Shown here one piece after another: positions 18,611 to 27,251 of a stretch of DNA of 64,000 nucleotides (position 1 is the first letter of the stretch; every line of letters begins with the position of its first letter). Location of the stretch: positions 45,487 to 109,486 of the forward strand of contig JALFLB010000014.1 of assembly GCA_022775045.1 (NCBI GenBank), written 5' to 3'. Source of the stretch: Agathobacter sp. Its GTDB lineage: Bacteria > Bacillota > Clostridia > Lachnospirales > Lachnospiraceae. A model generated the notes under the pieces. That model was not told the origin of the DNA, ran no database searches, and was given only the letters and a program-made list of their open reading frames with translations. The position numbers and the translations under genes are program-made.

Positions 18611-19669
18611 TTAAGGAAACATTGGAACCATGTTAAGACCTTCTGCCTCATCGAATCCAAACAACAGATTCATGTTCTGCACAGCCTGCCCTGCAGCTCC
18701 CTTTACCAGATTATCCAATGCGCCCATCATCACGATTCTGCCTGTGCGCTCATCAATGACAAAATTCACATCCACGTAATTGCTGCCCTCTACCCACTTT
18801 GTCTCCGGGCAGACTCCCTTCTTCAGCACTCGGACAAACCGTTCCTTGCCATAATATTTATCATATACTGCCTTGATTTCCTCATATGTCGGATAGGTCC
18901 CATCCGGCTTTTTCTTAAGGGATGCATACTCAGTTGCCAGAATGCCACGATTCATAGGAACCAGATGTGGTGTAAAATTTATCACAATTTCTCTGCCTGC
19001 TGCATAGCCCAGCTGCTCTTCAATCTCCGGTGTATGACGGTGTGTTGTCACGCCGTATGCCTTCATGCTTTCATTGACCTCACAGAAAAGATTCGGTGTC
19101 TTCGCTCCTCTACCCGCACCGGAGGTACCGGATTTTGCATCGATAATCAGAGTATCCGGATCAATGATTCCTTCCTTAACTAATGGATAAGCGGTCAGAA
19201 TGGAACAGGTTGTATAGCATCCCGGATTGGCAACCAGTCGCGTATCCGGAGTGATTTTGTCCCGGTTAATCTCACACAGACCGTAGACTGCTTCCTCAAT
19301 AAACTGTGGACTCTTATGCTCAATCTTATACCATTTCTCATAAGTACCAACATCCTTGATTCGAAAATCAGCACTCAGATCAACAATCTTAACCTTACTC
19401 AAAATCTCCTCTGTCAACACGCCTGCAAGAAAGCCCTGCGGCGTAGCAGTAAAGATCACATCCACCTGAGATGCGAGCTCATCCATATTGTCATCCATAC
19501 ATTTTGCATCCACGATCTCAAAAAAGTTCTGATATACATCTGTATAATTCTGATCTATGTAGCTTCGTGAACCAAACCACTTAATCTCTACCTCTTTATG
19601 ATTCATTAAAATGCGTACCAGCTCTGCTCCTGCATAACCGGTAGCTCCGATAATTCCTGCCTTAATCAT
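18611..19669 (-). CDS. argC: N-acetyl-gamma-glutamyl-phosphate reductase
   Basis: NADPH-dependent reduction of acetylglutamyl phosphate to the semialdehyde. The 352-residue protein starts MIKAGIIGATGYAGAELVR, the Rossmann glycine motif, and has VANPGCYTTCSILTAYPLV with the catalytic cysteine, SGTSGAGRGAK and HRHTPEIEEQLG. It is the long (about 345-residue) ArgC type. The ATG at 19667-19669 follows GAGG; the longer open frame continues 16 codons upstream without a ribosome site. First gene of the arginine operon, divergent from argG. Confidence 0.96.
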   Translation of the reverse strand: MIKAGIIGATGYAGAELVRILMNHKEVEIKWFGSRSYIDQNYTDVYQNFFEIVDAKCMDDNMDELASQVDVIFTATPQGFLAGVLTEEILSKVKIVDLSADFRIKDVGTYEKWYKIEHKSPQFIEEAVYGLCEINRDKITPDTRLVANPGCYTTCSILTAYPLVKEGIIDPDTLIIDAKSGTSGAGRGAKTPNLFCEVNESMKAYGVTTHRHTPEIEEQLGYAAGREIVINFTPHLVPMNRGILATEYASLKKKPDGTYPTYEEIKAVYDKYYGKERFVRVLKKGVCPETKWVEGSNYVDVNFVIDERTGRIVMMGALDNLVKGAAGQAVQNMNLLFGFDEAEGLNMVPMFP

Positions 19670-19705
19670 ATTTGTTTCCTCTTTTCTCGAAAATAATCTT
19701 CTACT

Positions 19706-19734
19706 ATAATAGTACACCTTTTCTTATCCGTAAA
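19706..19734 (-). promoter_or_regulatory. Probable promoter of the argC operon
   Basis: Minus strand: TTTACG (19729-19734), 17 bp, TATTAT (19706-19711). The -35 is weak; the position, about 37 bp before argC and next to ArgR-like sites, supports it. Confidence 0.5.
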
Positions 19735-19754
19735 TAGCAAATATTCACAAATTT

Positions 19755-19781
19755 ATGCATAATTATTCATATTTATGTATA
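19755..19781. promoter_or_regulatory. Overlapping ARG-box-like operator between argC and argG
   Basis: ATGCATAATTATTCAT (19755-19770) matches the ArgR/AhrC half-site pair TGAAT-N4-ATTCA with one mismatch; ATTCATATTTATGTAT (19766-19781) overlaps it as a weaker second box. It lies between the two divergent promoters, where a hexameric ArgR could control both. No argR gene is in the window. Confidence 0.55.
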
Positions 19782-19790
19782 TTTTTTCAC

Positions 19791-19819
19791 TTGCCATATA
19801 AATAAGAATGTTGTATAGT
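19791..19819 (+). promoter_or_regulatory. Promoter of argG
   Basis: TTGCCA (19791-19796), 17 bp, TATAGT (19814-19819). It starts 10 bp after the ARG-box-like sequence and lies about 50 bp before the argG start. Confidence 0.7.
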
Positions 19820-19871
19820 TAATCTAGTTGTAACAGTTTAAAGCAGTTACGAAAAGAAAGGATAAAGGATC

Positions 19872-21098
19872 ATGAAGGAAAAAGTTGTATTAGCTTATTC
19901 AGGCGGTCTTGATACCACCGCAATCATTCCCTGGTTAAAGGAGAACTATGATTATGAAGTAATCTGTTGCTGTGTCAATTGCGGACAGGGCAACGAATTG
20001 GACGGACTTGAGGAGAGAGCCCAGTTATCCGGCGCTTCCAAGTTATATATTGAAGATATCACAGATGAGTTCTGTGATGACTACATTGTTCCATGTGTAC
20101 AGGCTGGTGCTGTATATGAGAACAAGTACTTACTCGGAACTTCAATGGCCCGCCCGGGTATTGCAAAAAAGTTAGTTGAAATTGCGAGAAAAGAGAACGC
20201 AGTTGCAATTTGCCACGGTGCTACCGGAAAAGGTAACGATCAGGTTCGTTTTGAGCTCGCAATCAAGGCACTTGCTCCGGATATCAAGATCATTGCTCCA
20301 TGGCGTGATGACAAGTGGAAAATGGATTCCCGTGAAGCTGAACTCGACTACTGCAAGGCCCACGGCATTGATCTTCCATTTGCTGCTGACAGCAGCTACA
20401 GCCGCGACCGCAACTTATGGCATATCAGCCACGAGGGACTTGAACTGGAGGATCCGGCAAATGAACCAAACTATGAGCATCTTTTAGTTCTCGGTGTTTC
20501 TCCTGAGAAGGCTCCGGACGAAGGCGAGTATGTAACCATGACATTTGAAAAGGGTGTTCCGAAGAGTGTCAACGGGAAAGAAATGAAGGTTTCCGATATT
20601 ATTCGTGAGCTGAACCGTCTGGGCGGCAAGCACGGTATTGGTATCATTGATATTGTTGAGAACCGCGTTGTGGGAATGAAATCCCGCGGTGTCTATGAGA
20701 CTCCTGGCGGAACTATCCTCATGGCAGCTCACGAGCAGCTTGAGGAACTCATTCTCGACCGTGACACCATGAATGCAAAAAAAGATATGGGCAACAAGTT
20801 TGCACAGATTGTATACGAAGGTAAATGGTTCACCCCTCTTCGCGAGGCGGTACAGGCATTTGTTGAGTCCACCCAGCAGTATGTAACCGGTGAAGTAAAG
20901 TTCAAGCTTTACAAAGGCAACATCATCAAGGCCGGAACAACTTCTCCATACTCACTCTACAATGAATCTCTCGCCAGCTTCACTACCGGAGATCTCTACG
21001 ATCACCATGATGCTGACGGATTCATCACGCTGTTCGGACTTCCACTGAAAGTTCGCGCCATGAAGATGTTGGAGCTTGAGAAAAAGGATGTAAAATAA
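19872..21098 (+). CDS. argG: Argininosuccinate synthase
   Basis: ATP-dependent joining of citrulline and aspartate. The 408-residue protein begins [22 protein letters not shown], with the PP-loop SGGLDT motif, and carries [15 protein letters not shown] and [18 protein letters not shown], all conserved in ArgG. Length is normal. GAAAGGATAAAGG stands before the ATG at 19872. It is transcribed alone, divergently from argC-argD, and closed by a strong terminator; argH is not nearby, so the pathway is split over several loci. Confidence 0.97.
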   Translation: MKEKVVLAYSGGLDTTAIIPWLKENYDYEVICCCVNCGQGNELDGLEERAQLSGASKLYIEDITDEFCDDYIVPCVQAGAVYENKYLLGTSMARPGIAKKLVEIARKENAVAICHGATGKGNDQVRFELAIKALAPDIKIIAPWRDDKWKMDSREAELDYCKAHGIDLPFAADSSYSRDRNLWHISHEGLELEDPANEPNYEHLLVLGVSPEKAPDEGEYVTMTFEKGVPKSVNGKEMKVSDIIRELNRLGGKHGIGIIDIVENRVVGMKSRGVYETPGGTILMAAHEQLEELILDRDTMNAKKDMGNKFAQIVYEGKWFTPLREAVQAFVESTQQYVTGEVKFKLYKGNIIKAGTTSPYSLYNESLASFTTGDLYDHHDADGFITLFGLPLKVRAMKMLELEKKDVK

Positions 21099-21116
21099 TT
21101 GTTCTGGATACAAAGT

Positions 21117-21157
21117 AAAACCCCGGAGAGTCACACAACTCTCCGGGGTTTCTTTTT
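21117..21157. terminator. Bidirectional terminator between argG and the acyltransferase
   Basis: Ten-pair stem CCCCGGAGAG / CTCTCCGGGG, 8 nt loop, AAAA before and TTTCTTTTT after (21117-21157). It serves argG on the plus strand and can also serve the convergent acyltransferase. Confidence 0.9.
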
Positions 21158-22148
21158 ATCTCTGAATACGTAATGCAAGAACCCGGTTCACCTGTCTGGT
21201 AACCTTCTCACTGGCAAAAAGATATACAACACAAATACTCAGGCAGATTAACACAAATAGTGCAAACCAGCCCCACTCACCAAGGTAATCATAGATTCCT
21301 GCAAACATCAGCACATCCCTCAAAATCCTGTGCAGCATATACACCGGCATCGTATGCTGTCCGATAAAAGAAACACAGGTCTTTTCCTTCGGAATATAAA
21401 ACAGGATGGCCCATGAAATAATAAACGCTGCGATCATGAGACTCAGACGCACAAATGGTCCCGACCAGTAAGAATCCAGCTCATAATAAGAAATATTCTC
21501 ATAGACCATCTGAAGCTCATTTTTCATTTTCCCACCAAATGCAAGAATACAGGCACAGATTAGAGCCGCAGAAGGAACAATCACTCGTTTATATTCCTTT
21601 CGAAGTGCTCTCTGAATGTTCTGCTGTTCCATATAATAGCCGAGAAAGAAAAATGGTCCAAAGACCAGAATACGGGACAGGCATAAAAAGTCTCCGATTC
21701 CCTTGAAATAGCCTGCAACCAGTGCCAGCCCCACATTCACTGCCAGTACCGGCAGCGGCTTACATTTTCGAATCAGTGGAATCATCAGATACCAGACTAT
21801 CATCGCAAACAGATACCATGGTGCCCCGCTCTGTGAAAAGAAATTGATTTCCCGGAAAGAACGGAATCCGCAAACCGCATAGACAAGCTGGATTGCAACT
21901 ACAAAAATTATGTACGCCTTTATCAAATATATAATCTTTTTAAAATTATATTGCCCGTCCCTGTAAATCTTCTTAGAAAAATAGCCTGATACAAATACGA
22001 ACAGTGGCATGTGAAACACATAGATCAACCGTTTTATCACCACAAGAAAACTCTTTCCATGTATAGGCAGCAGGAAGTGCCCCAACACTACAAGAAAAAT
22101 CAATACTGCTTTTAAATTATCAAAATAAAAATCTCTTTCTTTCTTCAT
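21156..22148 (-). CDS. Acyltransferase family 3 membrane protein
   Basis: Integral-membrane O-acyltransferase of the type that acetylates or succinylates cell-envelope glycans. The 330-residue protein starts MKKERDFYFDNLKAVLIF; the FYFDNLKA and VVLGHFLLP segment with the conserved histidine is the family's active-site region, and GYFSKKI and APWYLFAMIVWYL follow. About ten hydrophobic helices are visible. The ATG at 22146-22148 follows GGGAG; a longer frame of 17 codons lies upstream over the promoter. It has its own promoter, so it need not belong to the ABC operon 105 bp upstream. Substrate not known. Confidence 0.88.
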   Translation of the reverse strand: MKKERDFYFDNLKAVLIFLVVLGHFLLPIHGKSFLVVIKRLIYVFHMPLFVFVSGYFSKKIYRDGQYNFKKIIYLIKAYIIFVVAIQLVYAVCGFRSFREINFFSQSGAPWYLFAMIVWYLMIPLIRKCKPLPVLAVNVGLALVAGYFKGIGDFLCLSRILVFGPFFFLGYYMEQQNIQRALRKEYKRVIVPSAALICACILAFGGKMKNELQMVYENISYYELDSYWSGPFVRLSLMIAAFIISWAILFYIPKEKTCVSFIGQHTMPVYMLHRILRDVLMFAGIYDYLGEWGWFALFVLICLSICVVYLFASEKVTRQVNRVLALRIQR

Positions 22149-22170
22149 CTTTTTCTCCCAAAACAACAGC

Positions 22171-22199
22171 ATTATAGGACTTTTTTCAAACAATGACAA
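22171..22199 (-). promoter_or_regulatory. Promoter of the acyltransferase gene
   Basis: Minus strand: TTGTCA (22194-22199), 17 bp, TATAAT (22171-22176), 22 bp before the chosen start codon. This supports the shorter start of the gene. Confidence 0.7.
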
Positions 22200-22253
22200 G
22201 CCCTATTTTTATTCTTTGAGGAAAAAGAAACCTGCACAACAATAGATAAATGT

Positions 22254-22904
22254 CTAAAACTCTTTTTTTCTCATAGCGGTCAAACATGCCACACAGGAAA
22301 TGGAAAGCACAATAAAAGCCACTGCAAATGCAATCAGCAGTACCATGCCAAGTGTCATTCCGGAAAGCGAATCCAAAAACTGGCTGATATAAATTCCCCG
22401 TTCTGTTAAGATACGATCCAACCAATACGAAAGAGCGATAAAAGCTCCCATCACCACCATCATAACAATTGTTCCCTTCTCTCTTCCGAAAATCAGTGGA
22501 AAAGGAATCATCACAGACAGCATCAACATAAAAATCGGAACGAAAACCGGTGCGCTCATCAGTATTTCCTGAAGCGGCATATCCGGTAAAAAAAGACTCT
22601 GCACCAGTGTCACCACCAGTCCTGCCAGCCAACCGACCACACAGACCAGAATGCCAAACACATACTTTTCAATCACGTAGCTCCTTCGTTCCACCGGAAG
22701 CGTAAACAAAAACGGAAGCGTATTGTCATACTCATCATAACTGATTGTGTTCAGCACAAGAAATCCCCCGACAAATGTCAGATAACCAAACACAAAGCTT
22801 CCATCACCATTAAGATTCAGACAAATTGCAAGAATCAAAATCAGCAGTAAAAACTTACGCTGCTTCATGATCTGTCGAAAATCCTTTACCAGTAATCCTT
22901 TCAT
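22254..22904 (-). CDS. ABC-2 type exporter permease
   Basis: Membrane partner of the ATPase encoded upstream. The 216-residue protein starts MKGLLVKDFRQIMKQRKF, the cytoplasmic interface helix of ABC-2 permeases, followed by six hydrophobic segments; SYDEYDNTLPFLFTLPVERRSYVIEKY between helices 2 and 3 is a signature of the ABC2_membrane_5 / YtrB-partner type. Its ATG overlaps the ATPase TGA (ATGA), so the two are translationally coupled. The substrate is unknown; related GntR-controlled exporters respond to envelope stress or cationic peptides. Confidence 0.85.
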   Translation of the reverse strand: MKGLLVKDFRQIMKQRKFLLLILILAICLNLNGDGSFVFGYLTFVGGFLVLNTISYDEYDNTLPFLFTLPVERRSYVIEKYVFGILVCVVGWLAGLVVTLVQSLFLPDMPLQEILMSAPVFVPIFMLMLSVMIPFPLIFGREKGTIVMMVVMGAFIALSYWLDRILTERGIYISQFLDSLSGMTLGMVLLIAFAVAFIVLSISCVACLTAMRKKEF

Positions 22905-23764
22905 AACTGTTCTCCTTCCTTTGGACTCCAAGCCATCATCAGAATCAAATCATCAATTCCACCTTTTTCCATCACAATATCCGGATAGTTCTCTGCATAA
23001 TACTGCTTCTGGTTCGTCAAACATGCATATCCATAAGACTCATCCTTACATCGTAGCAAATACTGTCGGTCAATCCGGTCATACTGCTCCTGACTCAGCT
23101 TCAACAATGCATAATCGCTGAGAAGCACATCGGTCTCTTCATGCAAAAGAATTGTTCCATGATCAATCATGTAAAGGTCGTCGCAAAGTGTCTCCAGATC
23201 TGACGAAATATGGGAACTGATCAGAATGGATCTGTTCTCATCCTGCTCCATATACCCCCTCAGCAGATCAAGAATCTCATCTCTTGCAACCACATCCAGA
23301 CCAACCGTCGGCTCATCCAGAATCAAAAGAGAAGCATCATGGCTGGTTGCAATCAAAACTTTAAGCTTTGCCTTCATTCCTGTAGAAAATTCTTTTATTT
23401 TCTTGTCAAACGGCAGTTCTGATTTATGACATTCCTCTAGAAAAACATTCCTGTCAAATTTGTCATACATATTGTCAAGAATAATTGCAATATCCTTTAC
23501 CGAAAGGAATGTACTAAATCCCGAATCTGATAGAACAACCCCAATTTTCTGCCGGTCAGCTGCCGACAGCTGTTCAATGGGCTTTCCAAGAATCTCTACT
23601 GTCCCGCTATCCATCCGAATCAATCCAAGTGCCGCTTTAAACGCAGTACTCTTACCGGCTCCATTCTTCCCAATCAGCCCTGTCACACATCCCGGCCGAA
23701 TCTCCATATCACAATTCAACGTAAAAGAGCCATATTTTTTGACTACATGATCAATTTTCAGCAT
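22901..23764 (-). CDS. ABC transporter ATP-binding protein
   Basis: Energises the adjacent ABC-2 permease. The 287-residue protein has Walker A GLIGKNGAGKST (residues about 31-42), a Q loop in KIGVVLSDSGFS, an ABC signature EFSTGMKAKLKV (degenerate from LSGGQ, as is usual in the YtrB group), Walker B LLILDEPTVGLD and the H-loop histidine in ILISSHISSDLE. The last 70 residues form a C-terminal extension with many Tyr and Asp typical of this exporter group. It starts 2 bp downstream of the GntR regulator stop, so regulator, ATPase and permease form one operon. Confidence 0.92.
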   Translation of the reverse strand: MLKIDHVVKKYGSFTLNCDMEIRPGCVTGLIGKNGAGKSTAFKAALGLIRMDSGTVEILGKPIEQLSAADRQKIGVVLSDSGFSTFLSVKDIAIILDNMYDKFDRNVFLEECHKSELPFDKKIKEFSTGMKAKLKVLIATSHDASLLILDEPTVGLDVVARDEILDLLRGYMEQDENRSILISSHISSDLETLCDDLYMIDHGTILLHEETDVLLSDYALLKLSQEQYDRIDRQYLLRCKDESYGYACLTNQKQYYAENYPDIVMEKGGIDDLILMMAWSPKEGEQL

Positions 23765-23766
23765 CT

Positions 23767-24138
23767 TTACTCCTCCATAATAATCGAAAATAATTCCCGA
23801 ATCTCCTCATCTGAGATTCCACACCGTCTACCTTTTTCAACGGCCTGTTCCAGTTCCTTCTCAAGCTCCCGGCGATGTTCCTCCTTCAGTAGTTCCTTAT
23901 TTGCCGCTGCCACGTAAGTTCCTTTTCCATGAACGGTAACAGTAAAACCTTCCTCCTCCAAAAAATCATAAGCCTTTTTTACAGTGAGTGCGCTGATCTT
24001 TAGTTCCTTCGACAGAGCTCGCACGGAAGGAAGTACCGTATTTTCGACCAGTTCTCCGCTTATAATTGATGCTTTGATCTGATCCATAATCTGTTCATAA
24101 ATAGGTACCATGGATGAATGGTTAATGATAATATGCAT
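23767..24138 (-). CDS. GntR-family repressor (YtrA type)
   Basis: Short transcriptional repressor expected to control its own operon. The 123-residue protein starts MHIIINHSSMVPIYEQIMDQI, then the GntR winged helix with NTVLPSVRALSKELKISALTVKKAYDFLEEEGF and VHGKGTYVAA. There is only a 40-residue helical C-terminal tail, with no effector domain, as in YtrA. The start follows GGAGGGAG; the longer open frame extends 30 codons upstream across the promoter and cannot be real. The operator candidate lies inside that promoter. Confidence 0.92.
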   Translation of the reverse strand: MHIIINHSSMVPIYEQIMDQIKASIISGELVENTVLPSVRALSKELKISALTVKKAYDFLEEEGFTVTVHGKGTYVAAANKELLKEEHRRELEKELEQAVEKGRRCGISDEEIRELFSIIMEE

Positions 24139-24159
24139 ATTACTCCCTCCATATATAAC

Positions 24160-24188
24160 AGTATATAACAGTGTATTACTGTTGTCAA
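24160..24188 (-). promoter_or_regulatory. Consensus promoter of the GntR-ABC operon
   Basis: Minus strand: TTGACA (24183-24188), 17 bp, TATACT (24160-24165). Near-perfect hexamers and spacing imply strong transcription unless repressed. Confidence 0.85.
24167..24183. promoter_or_regulatory. Palindromic operator within the promoter spacer
   Basis: AACAGT and ACTGTT around a 5 bp centre (24167-24183) fill the spacer between -35 and -10; a further half-site ACTGTTATAT lies next to it over the -10 box. The position predicts simple repression by the GntR protein encoded downstream. Confidence 0.65.
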
Positions 24189-24207
24189 TACCGCAATAAA
24201 ATATCAT

Positions 24208-24240
24208 AAAAAAAGCGTGGCCCGTCAATACGAACCACGC
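24208..24240 (-). terminator. Terminator of the chemoreceptor transcript
   Basis: Minus strand: stem GCGTGG / CCACGC with a 14 nt loop, then seven T (24208-24214). It lies 10 bp after the stop of the unknown gene at 24250. Confidence 0.8.
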
Positions 24241-24249
24241 ATCCTATTC

Positions 24250-24705
24250 TCATGAACTCTGTGCAAACATTCCATAAAAAATGCTGTCTGTCATCTGTCT
24301 GATTGCCACAAAATCATGAAACTTGAGATTTACTTCAAAATTTTTTAAATACTTTGAATGATTGAGTTGTTCCATAACCGCCAACACATCCTTGCGCTCC
24401 GTCTCGGTGATATAAAAATCAACCGTATCGAGAACTCTCTTATCACTATAGCTGTACTCTAAATGTTTGCGGGAATATTGAAATTCCGGGCAATGCCCAT
24501 AACGTTTCAACTCGCATGCCAAAACCGGTTCAACTTCGTTAGAAGAATACAAGGAATCTTCGATTTCCATTCCGAACCAAAAACCAAACTCATTATAAAA
24601 TGCAAGACTGGTAACATTCTGGTTTGCAAATTCCTGCCTGGCAACAACATGAATATGATCCCCGTAATAAAATATTTCTTCTGTATACACCATTAATGAA
24701 GGCAT
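24250..24705 (-). CDS. Unknown protein next to a chemoreceptor
   Basis: Not recognised. The 151-residue product starts MPSLMVYTEEIFYYGDHIHV and is acidic and aromatic-rich, with no signal peptide, transmembrane helix or cysteine motif. GGGGGAGGGG stands before the chosen ATG (24703-24705); a longer open frame begins nine codons upstream. It follows the chemoreceptor gene by 42 bp and is closed by a terminator, so the two are probably one transcript. An accessory or ligand-related role for the receptor is only a guess from that linkage. Confidence 0.7.
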   Translation of the reverse strand: MPSLMVYTEEIFYYGDHIHVVARQEFANQNVTSLAFYNEFGFWFGMEIEDSLYSSNEVEPVLACELKRYGHCPEFQYSRKHLEYSYSDKRVLDTVDFYITETERKDVLAVMEQLNHSKYLKNFEVNLKFHDFVAIRQMTDSIFYGMFAQSS

Positions 24706-24747
24706 CAAACCCCTCCCCCAAATCTCTGTCATTCAAAAAAGGCGGAA

Positions 24748-26010
24748 CTAGATTGCCTGAATCTTAAATCCTGAAATCATATTATCCAGTCCATCTGCAG
24801 ATGCCGACAACTCTTCAGATGTTGCAGATACTTCCTCTGATGTCGCTGAATTGGATTGAACAACACCATTTACCTGTTCAACGGCAAGCGAAATCTGTTT
24901 TACAGACTCCGCCTGTTTGTCCGAAACCTCACGGATATTGGCAACCTCCATAACGACCTGATCCAGCTCCGCAATCATCTCATCCATATACTGCGAGGTT
25001 TCATCCGCAAGGGAACTTCCGATTTCGACCTGACTCAGACTGTTTGTAAGCATCACACGGGTCTCCTCGGCAGAGGCAGCACTTTCCTCAGCAAGTCCCT
25101 TAATCTGTTCCGCAACAACAGCAAAACCTCTTCCTGCTTCCCCAGCTCTCGCTGCTTCAATAGACGCATTTAAGGAAAGAAGATTTGTCTGGCTTGCAAT
25201 ACTCTCAATCTTTCCAATTACGGCCTGAATATCATTGGTTGTCTCAGAAATGTGTCCCATCGCAGCTACAAGCGCTTTCATCTTCTCACTGCTGTTATCC
25301 GCTTTCACAGCAACTTTCTTTGCCCTGTCGTGTACCCGGTCCGTAGACTTGGTATTCTCCGCCACATGCTCCGCCACCTCATCAACAGAAGAAACCAGCT
25401 GCTCGACTGCTGCCGCCTGATCCGACGCCCCTTCTGCTAATCCCTGCGCACTCTCCGCCAGCTGAATGGCGCCGGAAGACACCTGACCTGAAGACTCCTG
25501 CACACTCCGGATCGTATTTCCAAGATTATTTTCGGTAATCTTAATCTTTTCGAGAACCTGCTCAAATTTTCCTTTATATGCCTGTGGATACTTTGATTCA
25601 GCCGAGAAATTCTTTTCTGAAAATTCCCCCAGAATATAATCAATATCCAATACAACACCTTTCAGAAAATATACTATATTGCGAAAGCTCTCCGCCAGAC
25701 TTCCCAGTTCGTCATTAGACTGATAGTCCAATTCAATATCCAGATTACCGGATGCCATCTGCTCTGCTACGTTTTCCAGTTGCTTCAACGGCTCTGTAAT
25801 ACTTTCCACCAATGCTTTTCCCAGCACACCACTGACAACAAAAATTGCAATCACACCGAGAACCGGCACAATCAAAAAGACCGGATGTCCCGTCACTACA
25901 GCAAAAACTCCAAAAAAGATATTGTTGACAACAAGCACGATAATCACCGCATTTAAGATCAGACGCAACTTGTCCCCCATACTCTTATTCTGAAATAAAT
26001 TACCGTACAT
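24748..26010 (-). CDS. Methyl-accepting chemotaxis protein without an external sensor domain
   Basis: Signal transducer to CheA/CheW. The 420-residue protein has two adjacent hydrophobic helices at about residues 15-37 and 39-65 separated only by TGHPVF, so there is no periplasmic ligand-binding domain. A HAMP domain follows ([23 protein letters not shown]), then a coiled-coil signalling domain with the hairpin tip [20 protein letters not shown] (residues about 290-310). There is no C-terminal CheR-binding pentapeptide; it ends GFKIQAI. AAAGGAGGAG stands before the ATG. It may sense within the membrane or take input from a partner protein. Confidence 0.93.
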   Translation of the reverse strand: MYGNLFQNKSMGDKLRLILNAVIIVLVVNNIFFGVFAVVTGHPVFLIVPVLGVIAIFVVSGVLGKALVESITEPLKQLENVAEQMASGNLDIELDYQSNDELGSLAESFRNIVYFLKGVVLDIDYILGEFSEKNFSAESKYPQAYKGKFEQVLEKIKITENNLGNTIRSVQESSGQVSSGAIQLAESAQGLAEGASDQAAAVEQLVSSVDEVAEHVAENTKSTDRVHDRAKKVAVKADNSSEKMKALVAAMGHISETTNDIQAVIGKIESIASQTNLLSLNASIEAARAGEAGRGFAVVAEQIKGLAEESAASAEETRVMLTNSLSQVEIGSSLADETSQYMDEMIAELDQVVMEVANIREVSDKQAESVKQISLAVEQVNGVVQSNSATSEEVSATSEELSASADGLDNMISGFKIQAI

Positions 26011-26050
26011 CCTCTTCTCCTCCTTTGTATAACTTTAGTACTTTTTAACT

Positions 26051-26079
26051 ATATTACTTCGAAATGGGAAAAATAGCAA
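26051..26079 (-). promoter_or_regulatory. Promoter of the chemoreceptor gene
   Basis: Minus strand: TTGCTA (26074-26079), 17 bp, TAATAT (26051-26056), about 40 bp before the start. It is SigA-like; no SigD motif was seen. Confidence 0.6.
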
Positions 26080-26087
26080 GTTTTTTC

Positions 26088-27230
26088 TTATTCCAAAACA
26101 GTCCCCGGATGAATGATTGTCTGCCCCAAACGATGCAGTCGTTCCCATACATGAGGGAAGAAAATCTGATATGCCTGACACAAATAGTTGAGTCCCGGTT
26201 TCCCCTCCACAAAAGGTTCCCGCCATCTGCGGCAGCCGCCTCTACAAAGAGAGGCATAAGAACATTTCCTGCATTCCTCTGACACATATTTAGAAACCTC
26301 CACAAATTTTTCTGCGGTCGTGCCTTGTATCAGATCTTCAAAACGTTCAGAAACCGTTCCAAGCTTCCACTCATCCATACAATAGAAATCGCAGGGATAA
26401 ACACTTCCGTCCCCTTCCACGACAAAATAGCAGTTGCAGCATCCGCTCATACCGCACTCCTCCGGCGGATACCCCACCGTCATCTGTGCAAGATTTGAGA
26501 ACATGCGTACATCGATGATTTCTCCACGCTTAAAATCCTCATACCACAGATCAAAAAACTGGCACAAAAACCTGCCATATGCTTCCGGCGTTACCGCATA
26601 CGGATTCCGTTTTTCTGAATTTGCCTCATTTCTTCCCGTTTCGTCCATACATGGAATCAACTGCACATACGGGAAATGATTCCTCTGATAAAATTTATAA
26701 AGCGCACTGGCGTTTGCAGCTGTTTCACTGGTAACAACTGTCAGGATATTAAAATCCACATGATACTGCTTTAACGTGCTGACCGTCTGCATCAGGCGCT
26801 CAAAAGTACCCTCCCCCTGTGTGTCCAGCCTTGCAGTATCATGCATTTTGCGTGGTCCGTCCAGAGAGAGTCCCACAAGGAAATGATTTTTTGCAAGGAA
26901 CCCGGCCCATGCCTCATCAATCAAAAGTCCATTGGTCTGGATTGTATTCTCCACTACAATTCCCTTTTGATTATATTTCTTCTGTAATTCTACCGCCTTC
27001 TGAAAAAAAGGAATGCCTGCCAGCGTTGGTTCTCCCCCCTGAAAGGCAAAGGTGACGGAACCATCGGCGTACTCAAACGCCCGGATGACCAACTGCTCCA
27101 AGGTCTCCTCCGTCATAAATCCTTTGCTGTATTCTTCCCGGTTGCTGCTCAGACATTTGTAAAAACAATATTTACAGTCCATATTGCAGTTCGCCGAAGT
27201 GGGTTTGATTAAAATACTTGCTGCCGGCAT
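26088..27230 (-). CDS. Anaerobic sulfatase-maturating enzyme (radical SAM/SPASM)
   Basis: Converts the active-site Cys or Ser of sulfatases into formylglycine without oxygen. The 380-residue protein starts MPAASILIKPTSANCNMDCKYCF, with the radical SAM triad C-x3-C-x2-C at residues 15-22. FAFQGGEPTLAG and SLDGPRKMHD follow, and the C-terminal SPASM region has seven or more cysteines for two further 4Fe-4S clusters (EECGMSGCCNCYFVVEGDG, YPCDFYC, CRKCSYASLCRGGCRRW). The overall pattern closely matches clostridial anSME, more than peptide-modifying SPASM enzymes. The two sulfatases downstream of 32025 carry the Cys-type target motif. A 127-residue unknown gene lies 21 bp upstream. Confidence 0.93.
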   Translation of the reverse strand: MPAASILIKPTSANCNMDCKYCFYKCLSSNREEYSKGFMTEETLEQLVIRAFEYADGSVTFAFQGGEPTLAGIPFFQKAVELQKKYNQKGIVVENTIQTNGLLIDEAWAGFLAKNHFLVGLSLDGPRKMHDTARLDTQGEGTFERLMQTVSTLKQYHVDFNILTVVTSETAANASALYKFYQRNHFPYVQLIPCMDETGRNEANSEKRNPYAVTPEAYGRFLCQFFDLWYEDFKRGEIIDVRMFSNLAQMTVGYPPEECGMSGCCNCYFVVEGDGSVYPCDFYCMDEWKLGTVSERFEDLIQGTTAEKFVEVSKYVSEECRKCSYASLCRGGCRRWREPFVEGKPGLNYLCQAYQIFFPHVWERLHRLGQTIIHPGTVLE

Positions 27231-27251
27231 GTTATTCTCCCTTCTAAACCG

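Noticed and set aside
18521..19183. A 220-codon plus-strand frame opposite the GNAT and argC genes
   Set aside because: Antisense to two conserved genes, no start signal, composition unlike a protein.
22186..22632. A 148-codon minus frame overlapping the permease and acyltransferase starts
   Set aside because: Same-strand alternate frame inside the permease gene, without a ribosome site; the permease frame has clear membrane helices and a coupled start.
26088..27230. Reading the maturase as a peptide-modifying radical SAM enzyme
   Set aside because: Its N-terminus, FAFQGGEP motif and SPASM cysteine pattern follow clostridial sulfatase maturases closely, and Cys-type sulfatases lie next door.
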